Positions 18,500-25,760 of a stretch of DNA of 64,000 nt are shown here, piece by piece (the stretch's first letter is position 1; the number at the start of each line of letters is the position of its first letter). The translations under genes were made by a program, and so were the position numbers. The DNA is from Chthonomonadales bacterium (GTDB lineage: Bacteria > Armatimonadota > Chthonomonadetes > Chthonomonadales > CAJBBX01). The stretch spans positions 1 through 64,000 of the forward strand of contig JADLGO010000057.1 in NCBI GenBank assembly GCA_020849275.1. Direction: 5' to 3'. Under the pieces are notes generated by a model. That model did no database searches, had not been told where the DNA came from, and worked only from the letters and a program-made list of their open reading frames with translations.

Positions 18500-18931
18500 A
18501 TGTCTACCATACGGCAGGAACAGATACAGACGAGGCTGGTCGAGGAGATCAGCGACATGCTACGCCGCGACCTCAAGGATCCGCGTCTCGGCTTCATCAC
18601 GGTGACGAACGCCGAGATCTCCCGCGACCTGCGGCACGCGCGAGTGTTCGTGAGCGTGCTGGGCAGCGAGGAGGAGCGAGAGGCGAGCATTGCCGCCCTG
18701 CGTAGGGCGGCAGGCTTCATCAGGGGCGAGTTCACGCGCCGGGCGCGCTTGCGCGTGGCGCCGGAGATCGACTTCCGTCATGACGAAGGCATCGCGCGTG
18801 GCGCCAGATTGCTCGAGCTCCTGCACACCATCGAGCTCCCTGCAGGCGCGCCTGATGGAGGCGCTCAGGGCGGCGGCGACGGCGGTGCGCAGAGCCCGCC
18901 GGATCGTGATCGCCAGCCACATCAACCCTGA
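18500..18931 (+). CDS. rbfA: Ribosome-binding factor A
   Basis: 143 residues. RbfA binds the 30S subunit near helix 1 and helps late 16S rRNA maturation. Family features: the N-terminal R-Q-E-Q-I-Q-T-R-L-V-E-E-I-S-D-M-L, D-P-R-L-G-F-I-T-V-T, L-R-H-A-R-V-F-V-S-V-L-G, and the KH-like end L-R-V-A-P-E-I-D-F-R-H-D-E-G. The usual end of RbfA is near residue 110-115; here about 30 further residues (P-A-G-A-P-D-G-G-A-Q-G-G-G...) run on in frame. They overlap the start of nrnA by 77 bp in another frame, so the tail may be a non-functional by-product of the next gene's position. Start ATG 18500. Confidence 0.93.
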   Translation: MSTIRQEQIQTRLVEEISDMLRRDLKDPRLGFITVTNAEISRDLRHARVFVSVLGSEEEREASIAALRRAAGFIRGEFTRRARLRVAPEIDFRHDEGIARGARLLELLHTIELPAGAPDGGAQGGGDGGAQSPPDRDRQPHQP

Positions 18932-19832
18932 TGGCGATACGCTCGGCAGCAGTCTTGCCCTCACCCACGCGCTGCGCGCGATGGGCAAGGCCGTGCTGCC
19001 GCTCTGCTCCGATGGTGTCCCGGACATCTACCGGTGGATGCCCGGCCAGGAGTGGGTGCAGCGCTCCACCGACCGCCGCGACTTCGACCTGGGCATCGTC
19101 TGTGATACGGGCTCGCTGGATCGCACCGGCGCGGCGCGGCCCGCGGTCGAGTCCGCCGCCGAGACGCTCTGCCTCGACCACCACGTGACCGAGGGGCAGT
19201 GCGGCGACGTGCGCCTGGTGGATGCCCGAGCCGCCGCCACGGGCGAGCTCACCTACGCCCTACTGCGCGAACTGCGCGCCCCTCTGACCCGGGCGATCGC
19301 CGACTGTCTGATGTGCGCCCTGGTGACCGACACGGGCTCCTTCCGCTTCATGAACGTGACCCCCTACACGTTCCGCATCTCCGGGGTGCTGATGCGCTAC
19401 GGCGCCTGCCCGGCCGCCATCAGCGAGCTCGTCTTCGAGAACCGCTCCCTGGCGAGCGCCAAGCTGCTCGGGCGTGCGCTCGACTCGCTGCGGCTCTCCG
19501 AGTGCGGACGGGTCGCCTGGGCCCACGTGACGGCGCGCGACTTCGCTGAACTCGACGCCACCGACGAAGAGACGGAAGGCATCGTCAACCACGTGCGCTC
19601 CATTCGCGGGGCCAACGTCGGCCTCTTCTTCCGCGAGGTCCCCGGCCGCCAGGTCCGCGTGAGCCTTCGCGCGCGCGCGGGCTTCGACGTGAGCCGCATC
19701 GCCCAGCAGTTCGGCGGTGGCGGCCACCAGCTTGCGGCGGGGTGCTCGCTGCCCCCGCCGTTGGCTGAGGCCGAGCCAGCAGTCGTGGCCGCCGTGCTGG
19801 CCAGCCTGCCCCCGGCGCCAGGCCGGCATTGA
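18855..19832 (+). CDS. nrnA: DHH-family nanoRNase/pAp phosphatase (NrnA-like)
   Basis: 325 residues. ATG 18855 is chosen because the first DHH motif falls where expected after it. Motif order: I-V-I-A-S-H-I-N-P-D-G-D (DHH motif I), D-T-G-S-L-D-R-T-G, the D-H-H motif in C-L-D-H-H-V-T, V-T-D-T-G-S-F-R-F, and the C-terminal DHHA1 G-G-G-G-H-Q-L-A-A-G. Bifunctional oligoribonuclease and pAp phosphatase is the usual activity: degrades short RNA and 3'-phosphoadenosine 5'-phosphate. The gene begins inside the C-terminal coding region of rbfA, out of frame, and is followed 35 bp later by truB. Confidence 0.9.
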   Translation: MEALRAAATAVRRARRIVIASHINPDGDTLGSSLALTHALRAMGKAVLPLCSDGVPDIYRWMPGQEWVQRSTDRRDFDLGIVCDTGSLDRTGAARPAVESAAETLCLDHHVTEGQCGDVRLVDARAAATGELTYALLRELRAPLTRAIADCLMCALVTDTGSFRFMNVTPYTFRISGVLMRYGACPAAISELVFENRSLASAKLLGRALDSLRLSECGRVAWAHVTARDFAELDATDEETEGIVNHVRSIRGANVGLFFREVPGRQVRVSLRARAGFDVSRIAQQFGGGGHQLAAGCSLPPPLAEAEPAVVAAVLASLPPAPGRH

Positions 19833-19867
19833 CGCCGAGCGCGAACGGCGGTGGGTCCGATCGCCCG

Positions 19868-20776
19868 ATGCCGAATGGCGTGCTCGCCGTCCACAAGCCC
19901 GGCGGCATCACCTCGCACGACGTGGTCGGCATCGTCCGTCGTCTCTTCGGCACGCGCCGCGTCGGGCACGCCGGCACCCTCGACCCGCTCGCGACTGGCG
20001 TCCTGGCCGTCTGCGTCGGCCCGGCCACGCGCATCGCCGAGTACCTGGCCGCTTCGACCAAGGAGTACATCGCCGGGGTCGAGTTCGGCGTGCAGACCGA
20101 CACGCAGGACGCGACGGGGCGGATCGTGGCCGAGGACGACGCCTCATCGCTGACCCCGGCCGCCGTCGAAGAGGCGCTGCGCTCCTTTCGCGGTACAATA
20201 CGGCAGGTTCCGCCGATGGTCTCGGCCGTGCACCACGAGGGTCGGCGCCTTTACGCGCTTGCGCGCGAGGGATTGACGGTCGAGCGAGCGCCGCGCGAGG
20301 TCACCATCTCGACGGTCGTTCTGGAGGAGTTCGTTGCGGGCGCCCGGGCCACGGCCCGCTTGCGCGTCGGGTGCTCGGCGGGGACCTACATCCGCGCGCT
20401 GGCCGCCGACCTGGGCTGCGCGCTCGGCGTGGGAGGGGCGATGGCGTCGCTCGTGCGCACGCGCTCGGGCTCGATCCGCCTGGAGGCGTGTCGAACGCTC
20501 GAGCACCTCGTGGCGATGCGCGAGGCGGGGCGACTGGCCGAGGCCCTCGTGCCGATCGCCAGCGCACTAGCCGGCTGGCCCCGCGCGGAGCTCGACGAGG
20601 CCGCGACAGAGGACGTGCTCCACGGTCGGCCCGTACGGGTACGTGAGGGCACGGGCCTCGGCTCCGGCATGCCCGTGCTGGCGCTGCTGGTGGACGTCCG
20701 CGGCGACGCGGTGGCGATCGCTCGGGTGGCGGACGCGGTGGCGGCGCCGCTCAAGGTGCTTGTGCGCGCGACCTGA
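19868..20776 (+). CDS. truB: tRNA pseudouridine(55) synthase
   Basis: 302 residues from ATG 19868; the frame opens 39 bp earlier at a TTG, but the N-terminus M-P-N-G-V-L-A-V-H-K-P-G-G-I-T-S-H-D fits the family directly. TruB converts U55 in the T loop of tRNAs to pseudouridine. The catalytic Asp is in G-H-A-G-T-L-D-P-L-A-T-G. Other family landmarks: Y-I-A-G-V-E-F-G, Q-V-P-P-M-V-S-A-V-H, and C-S-A-G-T-Y-I-R-A-L-A-A-D. The C-terminal RNA-binding region is short, without a clear PUA domain. Cluster neighbours are nrnA upstream and ribF 29 bp downstream. Confidence 0.95.
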   Translation: MPNGVLAVHKPGGITSHDVVGIVRRLFGTRRVGHAGTLDPLATGVLAVCVGPATRIAEYLAASTKEYIAGVEFGVQTDTQDATGRIVAEDDASSLTPAAVEEALRSFRGTIRQVPPMVSAVHHEGRRLYALAREGLTVERAPREVTISTVVLEEFVAGARATARLRVGCSAGTYIRALAADLGCALGVGGAMASLVRTRSGSIRLEACRTLEHLVAMREAGRLAEALVPIASALAGWPRAELDEAATEDVLHGRPVRVREGTGLGSGMPVLALLVDVRGDAVAIARVADAVAAPLKVLVRAT

Positions 20777-20805
20777 CGACGCGACCCTCGGGAGCGGCCT
20801 TCGAC

Positions 20806-21738
20806 ATGCGGGTCTGGGACGGAATAGAGAGCGTCGATCCCCCACTCGTCGCCACAAGCGTCGCGATCGGCACGTTCGATGGCGTGCACCTGGGCCACCA
20901 GGCGCTGATCGGCACGGCCGTCGCCGATGCCCGCGCCAACGGCCGCGCGGCGGTTGTTTTCACCTTCGATCGTCACCCGGCGGAGACCATCACGCCCGGC
21001 CACACCCCCGGCTACCTAACCACACCGGCGCGGCGCGCTGCCCTCATCGGCGAACTGGGCGCCGACGACCTGGTTGTCGCCCGCTTCGACGAGGCGCTCC
21101 GCCAGATGACGGCCGAGGATTTCGTGCGCCAGGTGCTCAGCGGGCGTCTTGGCGCGCGCGCCGTGGTCGCCGGCCAGGGCTTTCGCTTCGGCCGCGACCA
21201 GCGCGGCGACGACGCACTCCTCCAGTCGTTGGGGCAGCGGCTCGGCTTCGAAGTGCGAAGCGTGGCGCCTGTGTTGGTCGACGGCGAGCGCGTATCGAGC
21301 ACACGGGTCCGCCAGCTCGTGCAGGAGGGGAGCGTCGAGCGCGCAGCCCGGGTGCTGGGACGGCCGTACGCCATCGCCGGGGTGGTGGAGCGCGGGCAGC
21401 GTCTCGGCCGACGTCTTGGCTATCCGACAGCGAACGTGCGCACGACGTACCCCCTGGTGGTGCCCGGCGACGGCGTCTACGCGACCTGGGCGCTCCTGGG
21501 CGAGGCTCGCCGCCCGGGCGCCTGCAGCGTCGGCCTGCGCCCGACGGTCGACGGTCGAAGCCGCGTGATCGAGGTGTTCATACTCGACTACTCCGGAGAT
21601 CTCTACGGGCGCACGGTGGAGCTCCAGTTCGTGTCGCGCCTTCGCGAGCAGCGCCGCTTCGAGTCGCTAGAGGCGCTCACCGAGCAGATGCGCCTGGATG
21701 TCGAGCAGGTGGCGCGCACGCTGCGCGGTGTGCAATGA
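20806..21738 (+). CDS. ribF: Bifunctional riboflavin kinase/FAD synthetase
   Basis: 310 residues, normal length. Converts riboflavin to FMN then FAD. The N-terminal FAD synthetase (nucleotidyl transferase) half shows A-I-G-T-F-D-G-V-H-L-G-H-Q, V-F-T-F-D-R-H-P, R-F-G-R-D-Q-R-G-D and S-S-T-R-V-R. The C-terminal kinase half shows V-E-R-G-Q-R-L-G-R-R-L-G-Y-P-T-A-N, the G-D-G-V-Y-A segment and F-I-L-D-Y-S-G-D-L-Y-G. It ends the infB cluster. The start is ATG 20806. No separate FMN riboswitch is seen upstream. Confidence 0.96.
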   Translation: MRVWDGIESVDPPLVATSVAIGTFDGVHLGHQALIGTAVADARANGRAAVVFTFDRHPAETITPGHTPGYLTTPARRAALIGELGADDLVVARFDEALRQMTAEDFVRQVLSGRLGARAVVAGQGFRFGRDQRGDDALLQSLGQRLGFEVRSVAPVLVDGERVSSTRVRQLVQEGSVERAARVLGRPYAIAGVVERGQRLGRRLGYPTANVRTTYPLVVPGDGVYATWALLGEARRPGACSVGLRPTVDGRSRVIEVFILDYSGDLYGRTVELQFVSRLREQRRFESLEALTEQMRLDVEQVARTLRGVQ

Positions 21739-21829
21739 CCGACCTCGCCTGGTCCCTCGCTCCGCGGGCAACCCCCTCCACGCCACCACCCGCCGCTCGC
21801 GGCCCGGGAACAACGCTCTTCCGCCTTCG

Positions 21830-21850
21830 CGTAAGAAACACTGGCTTACG
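21830..21850. promoter_or_regulatory. Inverted repeat upstream of htrA (possible operator)
   Basis: CGTAAG (21830-21835) and CTTACG (21845-21850) form a perfect 6-bp dyad around a 9-bp spacer, about 60 bp upstream of the protease start. It could bind a dimeric regulator; no partner regulator is encoded nearby. Confidence 0.3.
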
Positions 21851-21908
21851 GGGACAGCAACATAGCGAAGGCGATTGTCCACGATAAGAACCGTGGAGGT
21901 GTTGATAC

Positions 21909-23429
21909 ATGTTAGCTCGCATCTCGTCCGGGCCGCGCGCGCGCTTCACCGCGATCGCCGCCGCCCTCGTCTTCGGGATCGGCCTGTCGGGTGCGATGGT
22001 CGCGCGCAACGGGTGGGCCGCCGAGCCGGGCCAGAAGGCCGGCAAGAGCGCGGACTCGGTTCCGCTGCGCGAGCGCACGTCGGTGCTCGCGGCGATGCAG
22101 AGCGGCTTCGTCGCCATTGCCGAGCGTGTCGAGCCCGCGATCGTGTCGGTCCGAGCCAAAAGAACGATTCGCACCGCCCAGGCCGGCCCGGACCTCGGCG
22201 ATCTGTTCGGCCAGTTCCGCGCATTGCCCGGCGTGCCGCGCGGCATGACCCCGATGCCCCGCCAGTTCCGCGCGGAGGCCGGCGGCAGCGGCGTCGTGGT
22301 GCGCTCCGACGGTTGGATCCTGACCAACGACCACGTCGTCGACGGTGCCGACAAGGTGACCGTGAAGCTCAACGACGGCCGCGAGTTCGAGGGCACGGTT
22401 CGACGGGACTTCCGAAGCGACCTCGCGCTGATCAAGATCCCGGTTGACAACCTGCCGGCCCTCCAGTTCGCCGACTCCGACGAGGTTCGCGTCGGCCAGT
22501 GGGCCATCGCCTTCGGGTCGCCGTTCTCGCTGGACGAGACGATGACGCTGGGTATTGTGAGCGCGCGCGGTCGCCAGACCACCATCTCGGAGGGTGGCGA
22601 GGGCCGCTTCTACCCGAGCCTCATCCAGACCGATGCTTCCGTGAACCCAGGCAACTCGGGCGGTCCTCTCGTGGACATCACCGGTCGCATCATGGGCATT
22701 AACGTCGCCATCAACTCGCCAACCGGCGGCAGCGTCGGCATCGGCTTCGCGATCCCGGCGAACTCCGCCAGCGACGTCGTCGATCAGCTGATCGAGCACG
22801 GCAAGGTAACGCGCGGGTTCCTGGGCCTCGTCCCGAGCGCGCTGACGCCGGTGCAGCGTGACCGCTACGGCGTCAAGTCCGGCGGTGCGCTGGTCGAGTC
22901 GGTCCAGGACGGCACTCCGGCGGCGAAGGCCGGCGTGCAGGTCGAGGACGTGATCGTCCGCTTCAACGGCAGACCCGTCAACAGCGACGTCGACCTGCGC
23001 CGAATGGCCGCCGGCACGCGGCCAGACACGACCGTCGATGTGGTTGTGCGCCGCGGCGGCGCCGAGAAGACGCTGCGCGTGACTCTCGGCTCGGCGCCCA
23101 ACGTCCCGGCGCAGGAGCAGCCGCGGAGCGACGCCGAGGAGGGCGGCAAGCTCGGCATTCGCGTCGAGCCGCTCACTCCGGAGCGGGCCCGCCAGTTCAA
23201 CCTCGGCAGCGATGTGTCCGGAGTCATCGTGACGGGCGTGCAGAACGGCGGCCCGGCCTCGGATGCCGGACTGCAGCCCGGCGACGTCATCATGCGCGCC
23301 AACGGCCGCGCCGTCCGCAACGCGGAGGATCTGTCGGCGCTGACGAGTGACGCCAAGAGCGGTGACCGCATCGCGCTCGTGGTGATGCGCGACAAGTCAC
23401 GCTCGCTGGTTACGCTGCGGATCCCCTGA
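21909..23429 (+). CDS. HtrA/DegP-like periplasmic serine protease with two PDZ domains
   Basis: 506 residues. ATG 21909 has a perfect SD (GGAGGT, 21895-21900). N-terminal hydrophobic segment (residues 13-31) is a signal peptide or anchor. Trypsin-like domain: catalytic His142 (T-N-D-H-V-V), Asp171 (D-L-A-L-I-K-I), Ser250 (G-N-S-G-G-P-L). PDZ1 follows at about 290-385 and PDZ2 at about 410-500 (V-S-G-V-I-V-T-G-V-Q-N-G-G-P-A). Such proteins degrade or refold damaged envelope proteins, and the two-PDZ architecture is that of DegP/DegQ. A dyad lies upstream; a tandem hairpin terminator follows. No sigma-E or CpxR gene is in the window. Confidence 0.94.
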   Translation: MLARISSGPRARFTAIAAALVFGIGLSGAMVARNGWAAEPGQKAGKSADSVPLRERTSVLAAMQSGFVAIAERVEPAIVSVRAKRTIRTAQAGPDLGDLFGQFRALPGVPRGMTPMPRQFRAEAGGSGVVVRSDGWILTNDHVVDGADKVTVKLNDGREFEGTVRRDFRSDLALIKIPVDNLPALQFADSDEVRVGQWAIAFGSPFSLDETMTLGIVSARGRQTTISEGGEGRFYPSLIQTDASVNPGNSGGPLVDITGRIMGINVAINSPTGGSVGIGFAIPANSASDVVDQLIEHGKVTRGFLGLVPSALTPVQRDRYGVKSGGALVESVQDGTPAAKAGVQVEDVIVRFNGRPVNSDVDLRRMAAGTRPDTTVDVVVRRGGAEKTLRVTLGSAPNVPAQEQPRSDAEEGGKLGIRVEPLTPERARQFNLGSDVSGVIVTGVQNGGPASDAGLQPGDVIMRANGRAVRNAEDLSALTSDAKSGDRIALVVMRDKSRSLVTLRIP

Positions 23430-23500
23430 CGGGGCCGCGGCGGCCCCGTCGGCGGGGCGATGAGCGCGCGCGAGGGGCCCCGGACGGAGCCCCTCGCGCG
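23428..23500 (+). terminator. Two tandem hairpins after the HtrA gene
   Basis: First stem of 10 bp (23428-23437 with 23441-23450) overlapping the stop codon; second stem of 12 bp (23467-23478 with 23489-23500) with a 10-nt loop. Confidence 0.75.
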
Positions 23501-23685
23501 TTCGCCCTGCGGCGGGCCGGCAGTTGCTCCAGGTACCCCCGGCGCGGCCCAGCGCGGCGGGCGCGGGCGGGGCCGCGCTGCACCACCGCTTCGCCGACCG
23601 CAGCCCTGCCGTCGGCGAGCGCGGTCTCCACCCGTTCCCCCTCTTCGTCCGGCGGAACCTCGGTCTTGCCCTCGGCCGTGGGTTG

Positions 23686-23715
23686 TTGTCGGCGGACCCG
23701 AGCATCGGGTACGAT
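23686..23715 (+). promoter_or_regulatory. Candidate promoter of the beta-barrel-like gene
   Basis: TTGTCG (23686-23691), 18-bp spacer, TACGAT (23710-23715). About 43 bp upstream of the start codon. Confidence 0.45.
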
Positions 23716-23758
23716 GTGAGCGCTCGGGTCGCCACACCGAGCGTTCCAGGAGGATCCC

Positions 23759-24289
23759 ATGCGCACCGCCGCAGCCGTGCTCGCCCTCGCCACGCTGGTC
23801 GCCCTCGCCCCGCCCGCCGTGGCCGCGCCGCCATTGGCGCTCTCGCTACGCGCCGGCTACTATCGCGGGTCGGGCCTCGGCACGCCGGAGGGCGGCGGAC
23901 GCCTGGAGGGCCTGGCACTCGGGGTCGACGCGACGCTCCCCCAGCCAATTCCCCTCACGCCCCGCCTGGGAGTCTCGGCTTCCGTGGCCCTTGGGGGCGC
24001 GACGCGCAGCGGCGGCGACACCGACGGCAACCTCTATCGACTGCTGGCGTTCGCGGAACAGCCTCTCGGACCAAGTGGCCTCTATGCCGGTTTTGGCATC
24101 GGCATCGGCCATGCCGAGCCGCGCGCCGGCGGCTTCCGCGCGACGACGGCCGTGGTCACGCGCTACTCGGTGGGCATGCCCCTGGGGCCATTGGGCGCGC
24201 TGGCCGGAGCGCGAGCGGAACTCGGGTACCATAGTGGCCCGGATGGGCGCCTGACCGGTTGGGAGATCGACATCCGGTTCCGCCTCTGA
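23759..24289 (+). CDS. Putative outer-membrane beta-barrel protein
   Basis: 176 residues, ATG 23759 with SD AGGAGG (23748-23753) at 5 nt. A clear signal peptide (M-R-T-A-A-A-V-L-A ... A-V-A-A) is followed by alternating hydrophobic strands with aromatic girdles (L-S-L-R-A-G-Y-Y, G-V-S-A-S-V-A-L-G-G, G-L-Y-A-G-F-G-I-G-I-G-H-A, A-R-A-E-L-G-Y-H) and the terminal W-E-I-D-I-R-F-R-L, whose last residue is a branched hydrophobic rather than Phe. This looks like an 8-stranded barrel, but no named family matched. Neighbours give no specific clue. If real, the organism has an outer membrane, as the secretin and SLBB protein also suggest. Confidence 0.55.
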   Translation: MRTAAAVLALATLVALAPPAVAAPPLALSLRAGYYRGSGLGTPEGGGRLEGLALGVDATLPQPIPLTPRLGVSASVALGGATRSGGDTDGNLYRLLAFAEQPLGPSGLYAGFGIGIGHAEPRAGGFRATTAVVTRYSVGMPLGPLGALAGARAELGYHSGPDGRLTGWEIDIRFRL

Positions 24290-24338
24290 CGGCGCGCGCC
24301 GGCTGCCCGCGCGGTGCCGGCCCGAGGGGAGCTCGCAC

Positions 24339-25760
24339 TTGAACATCATCCTCTTCAGCCTGGACACGCTGCGGGCGGACCGCCTCTCCTGCTACGGCCA
24401 TCAACGTCAGACAAGCCCGCACCTCGATCGCCTCGCCGCGCAGGGCGCGCTCTTCACCGAGTTCTTCAGCCCGCACATCCCGACTTTCCCCGGCCATACC
24501 ACTATGATGACCGGTCGGGACGTGTACGCGCACCATATCACCGGCCAGTCGGGCACGCCGGAGTTGCCCGCGAGCATCCCGATGCTTGCGGAGATCCTCC
24601 AGCGCGCGGGGTACTTCACGGGGGCCGCCGACAACCTGGGCCGCTGGTTCACACGCGGTTTCGAGTTGTACGAGGGGTACCAATGGGAGACCGCCGGCCT
24701 CCGTGAATGGCGGAAGGCCGAGGCGGTCACCTCTACCGCGCTCCGCGTCATCGATGCGGCGGCCAGCCAGGACCGGCCGTTCTTCCTGTTCCTGCACTAC
24801 TGGGACCCGCACACGCCCTATCTCCCCCCGGCGCCCTTCAGCCGCATGTTCTACGAGGGGGACGAGCGCGACCCGGCCAACACGAGCATGGCGCCCGTCT
24901 GGGAGTTCGAGGCGTTTCGCTGGTACTTCAACGAGTGGATGCCGGGAGTCACCGACATCGAGTTCCCCAAGGCGCAGTACGACGCCGAGATCGCCTACAT
25001 GGACGCGTGCCTCGCGCACGTGTTCGCGCGCATCGAGGCGCACGGACTGCTCGACGGCACGCTTCTGGTCTTCACCGCCGACCATGGCGAGGAGTTGGAT
25101 GAGCACGGCTGCTGGTTCGACCATCACGGGCTGTACGACCCCAACGTGCGAATCCCCCTCGTGCTGCGGCTTCCGGGCCGCATTGCCGCCGGCGCGCGCG
25201 TGCCGGGGTTCACGCGAACGCAGGACATCGTGCCCACGGTGCTCGACTACGCCAACTTGCTCGACCCGGCGCTGCGGCTCGACGGCGCCAGCATGCGCCC
25301 GCTGCTGGAGCCCGCGCCCGGCCGCGTCTTCTCGCCCGACCCGCTCTATCCGGCGCGCGGCACGTGCGACATCCTGCACCTCACCGAGAACACCTGGATG
25401 AAGAAGCGCGCGCTGCGCACGCACGCATGGAAGCTGATCACGGCGCTCGAGCCCGACATCCACGGCTTCCCGATGGCGGAGCTCTACGACCTGACGCGGG
25501 ACCCCGGCGAACAGCGCAACCTGGCCGAGGAGCTGCCGGACGTGGTGGCCGGCCTGCGCGCGCAGATGGACGAGCACGTCCGCCGTCGGACGACGAACGC
25601 CGGCCTGCCCGACCCGTTGCCGACACAGCCGATCCCCCTGCGGCGCATCGGCCGCGTGGAGGAAGCGGTGCCGAGGGACGAGGCGGTCGCGCCGGCCGAC
25701 GAGAAGCTCTGTGAGGGCGATTTCGTGGGTTACGAGCGCGAGGAGGAGCCCGCCGGATGA
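24339..25760 (+). CDS. Alkaline-phosphatase-superfamily hydrolase (sulfatase-like fold, Thr at nucleophile site)
   Basis: 473 residues from TTG 24339. The fold of the sulfatase/phosphodiesterase family is clear: F-S-L-D-T-L-R-A-D (metal Asp9), a nucleophile loop at residues 47-60, F-L-H-Y-W-D-P-H, and T-A-D-H-G-E-E with Asp248 and His249, then F-D-H-H-G near 260. In a formylglycine sulfatase the loop reads C/S-x-P-x-R; here it is T-F-P-G-H, with Thr49 where Cys or Ser should be. A Thr nucleophile is typical of nucleotide pyrophosphatase/phosphodiesterase members (T-F-P-N). So a phosphodiester or phosphonate ester is a better substrate guess than a sulfate. No signal peptide. Its stop overlaps the next gene (ATGA), implying coupled translation with the SASA esterase. 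Confidence 0.8.
   Translation: MNIILFSLDTLRADRLSCYGHQRQTSPHLDRLAAQGALFTEFFSPHIPTFPGHTTMMTGRDVYAHHITGQSGTPELPASIPMLAEILQRAGYFTGAADNLGRWFTRGFELYEGYQWETAGLREWRKAEAVTSTALRVIDAAASQDRPFFLFLHYWDPHTPYLPPAPFSRMFYEGDERDPANTSMAPVWEFEAFRWYFNEWMPGVTDIEFPKAQYDAEIAYMDACLAHVFARIEAHGLLDGTLLVFTADHGEELDEHGCWFDHHGLYDPNVRIPLVLRLPGRIAAGARVPGFTRTQDIVPTVLDYANLLDPALRLDGASMRPLLEPAPGRVFSPDPLYPARGTCDILHLTENTWMKKRALRTHAWKLITALEPDIHGFPMAELYDLTRDPGEQRNLAEELPDVVAGLRAQMDEHVRRRTTNAGLPDPLPTQPIPLRRIGRVEEAVPRDEAVAPADEKLCEGDFVGYEREEEPAG

Noticed and set aside
15972-18500. Very long minus-strand open frame antisense to infB and ylxP
   Set aside because: It is the mirror of the infB coding frame in GC-rich DNA: Asp/His/Val/Leu-rich with no family pattern, while the plus strand encodes a complete IF-2.
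24339-25760. Formylglycine-dependent sulfatase annotation
   Set aside because: The modified Cys/Ser is replaced by Thr in T-F-P-G-H, so the standard sulfatase chemistry is not supported.
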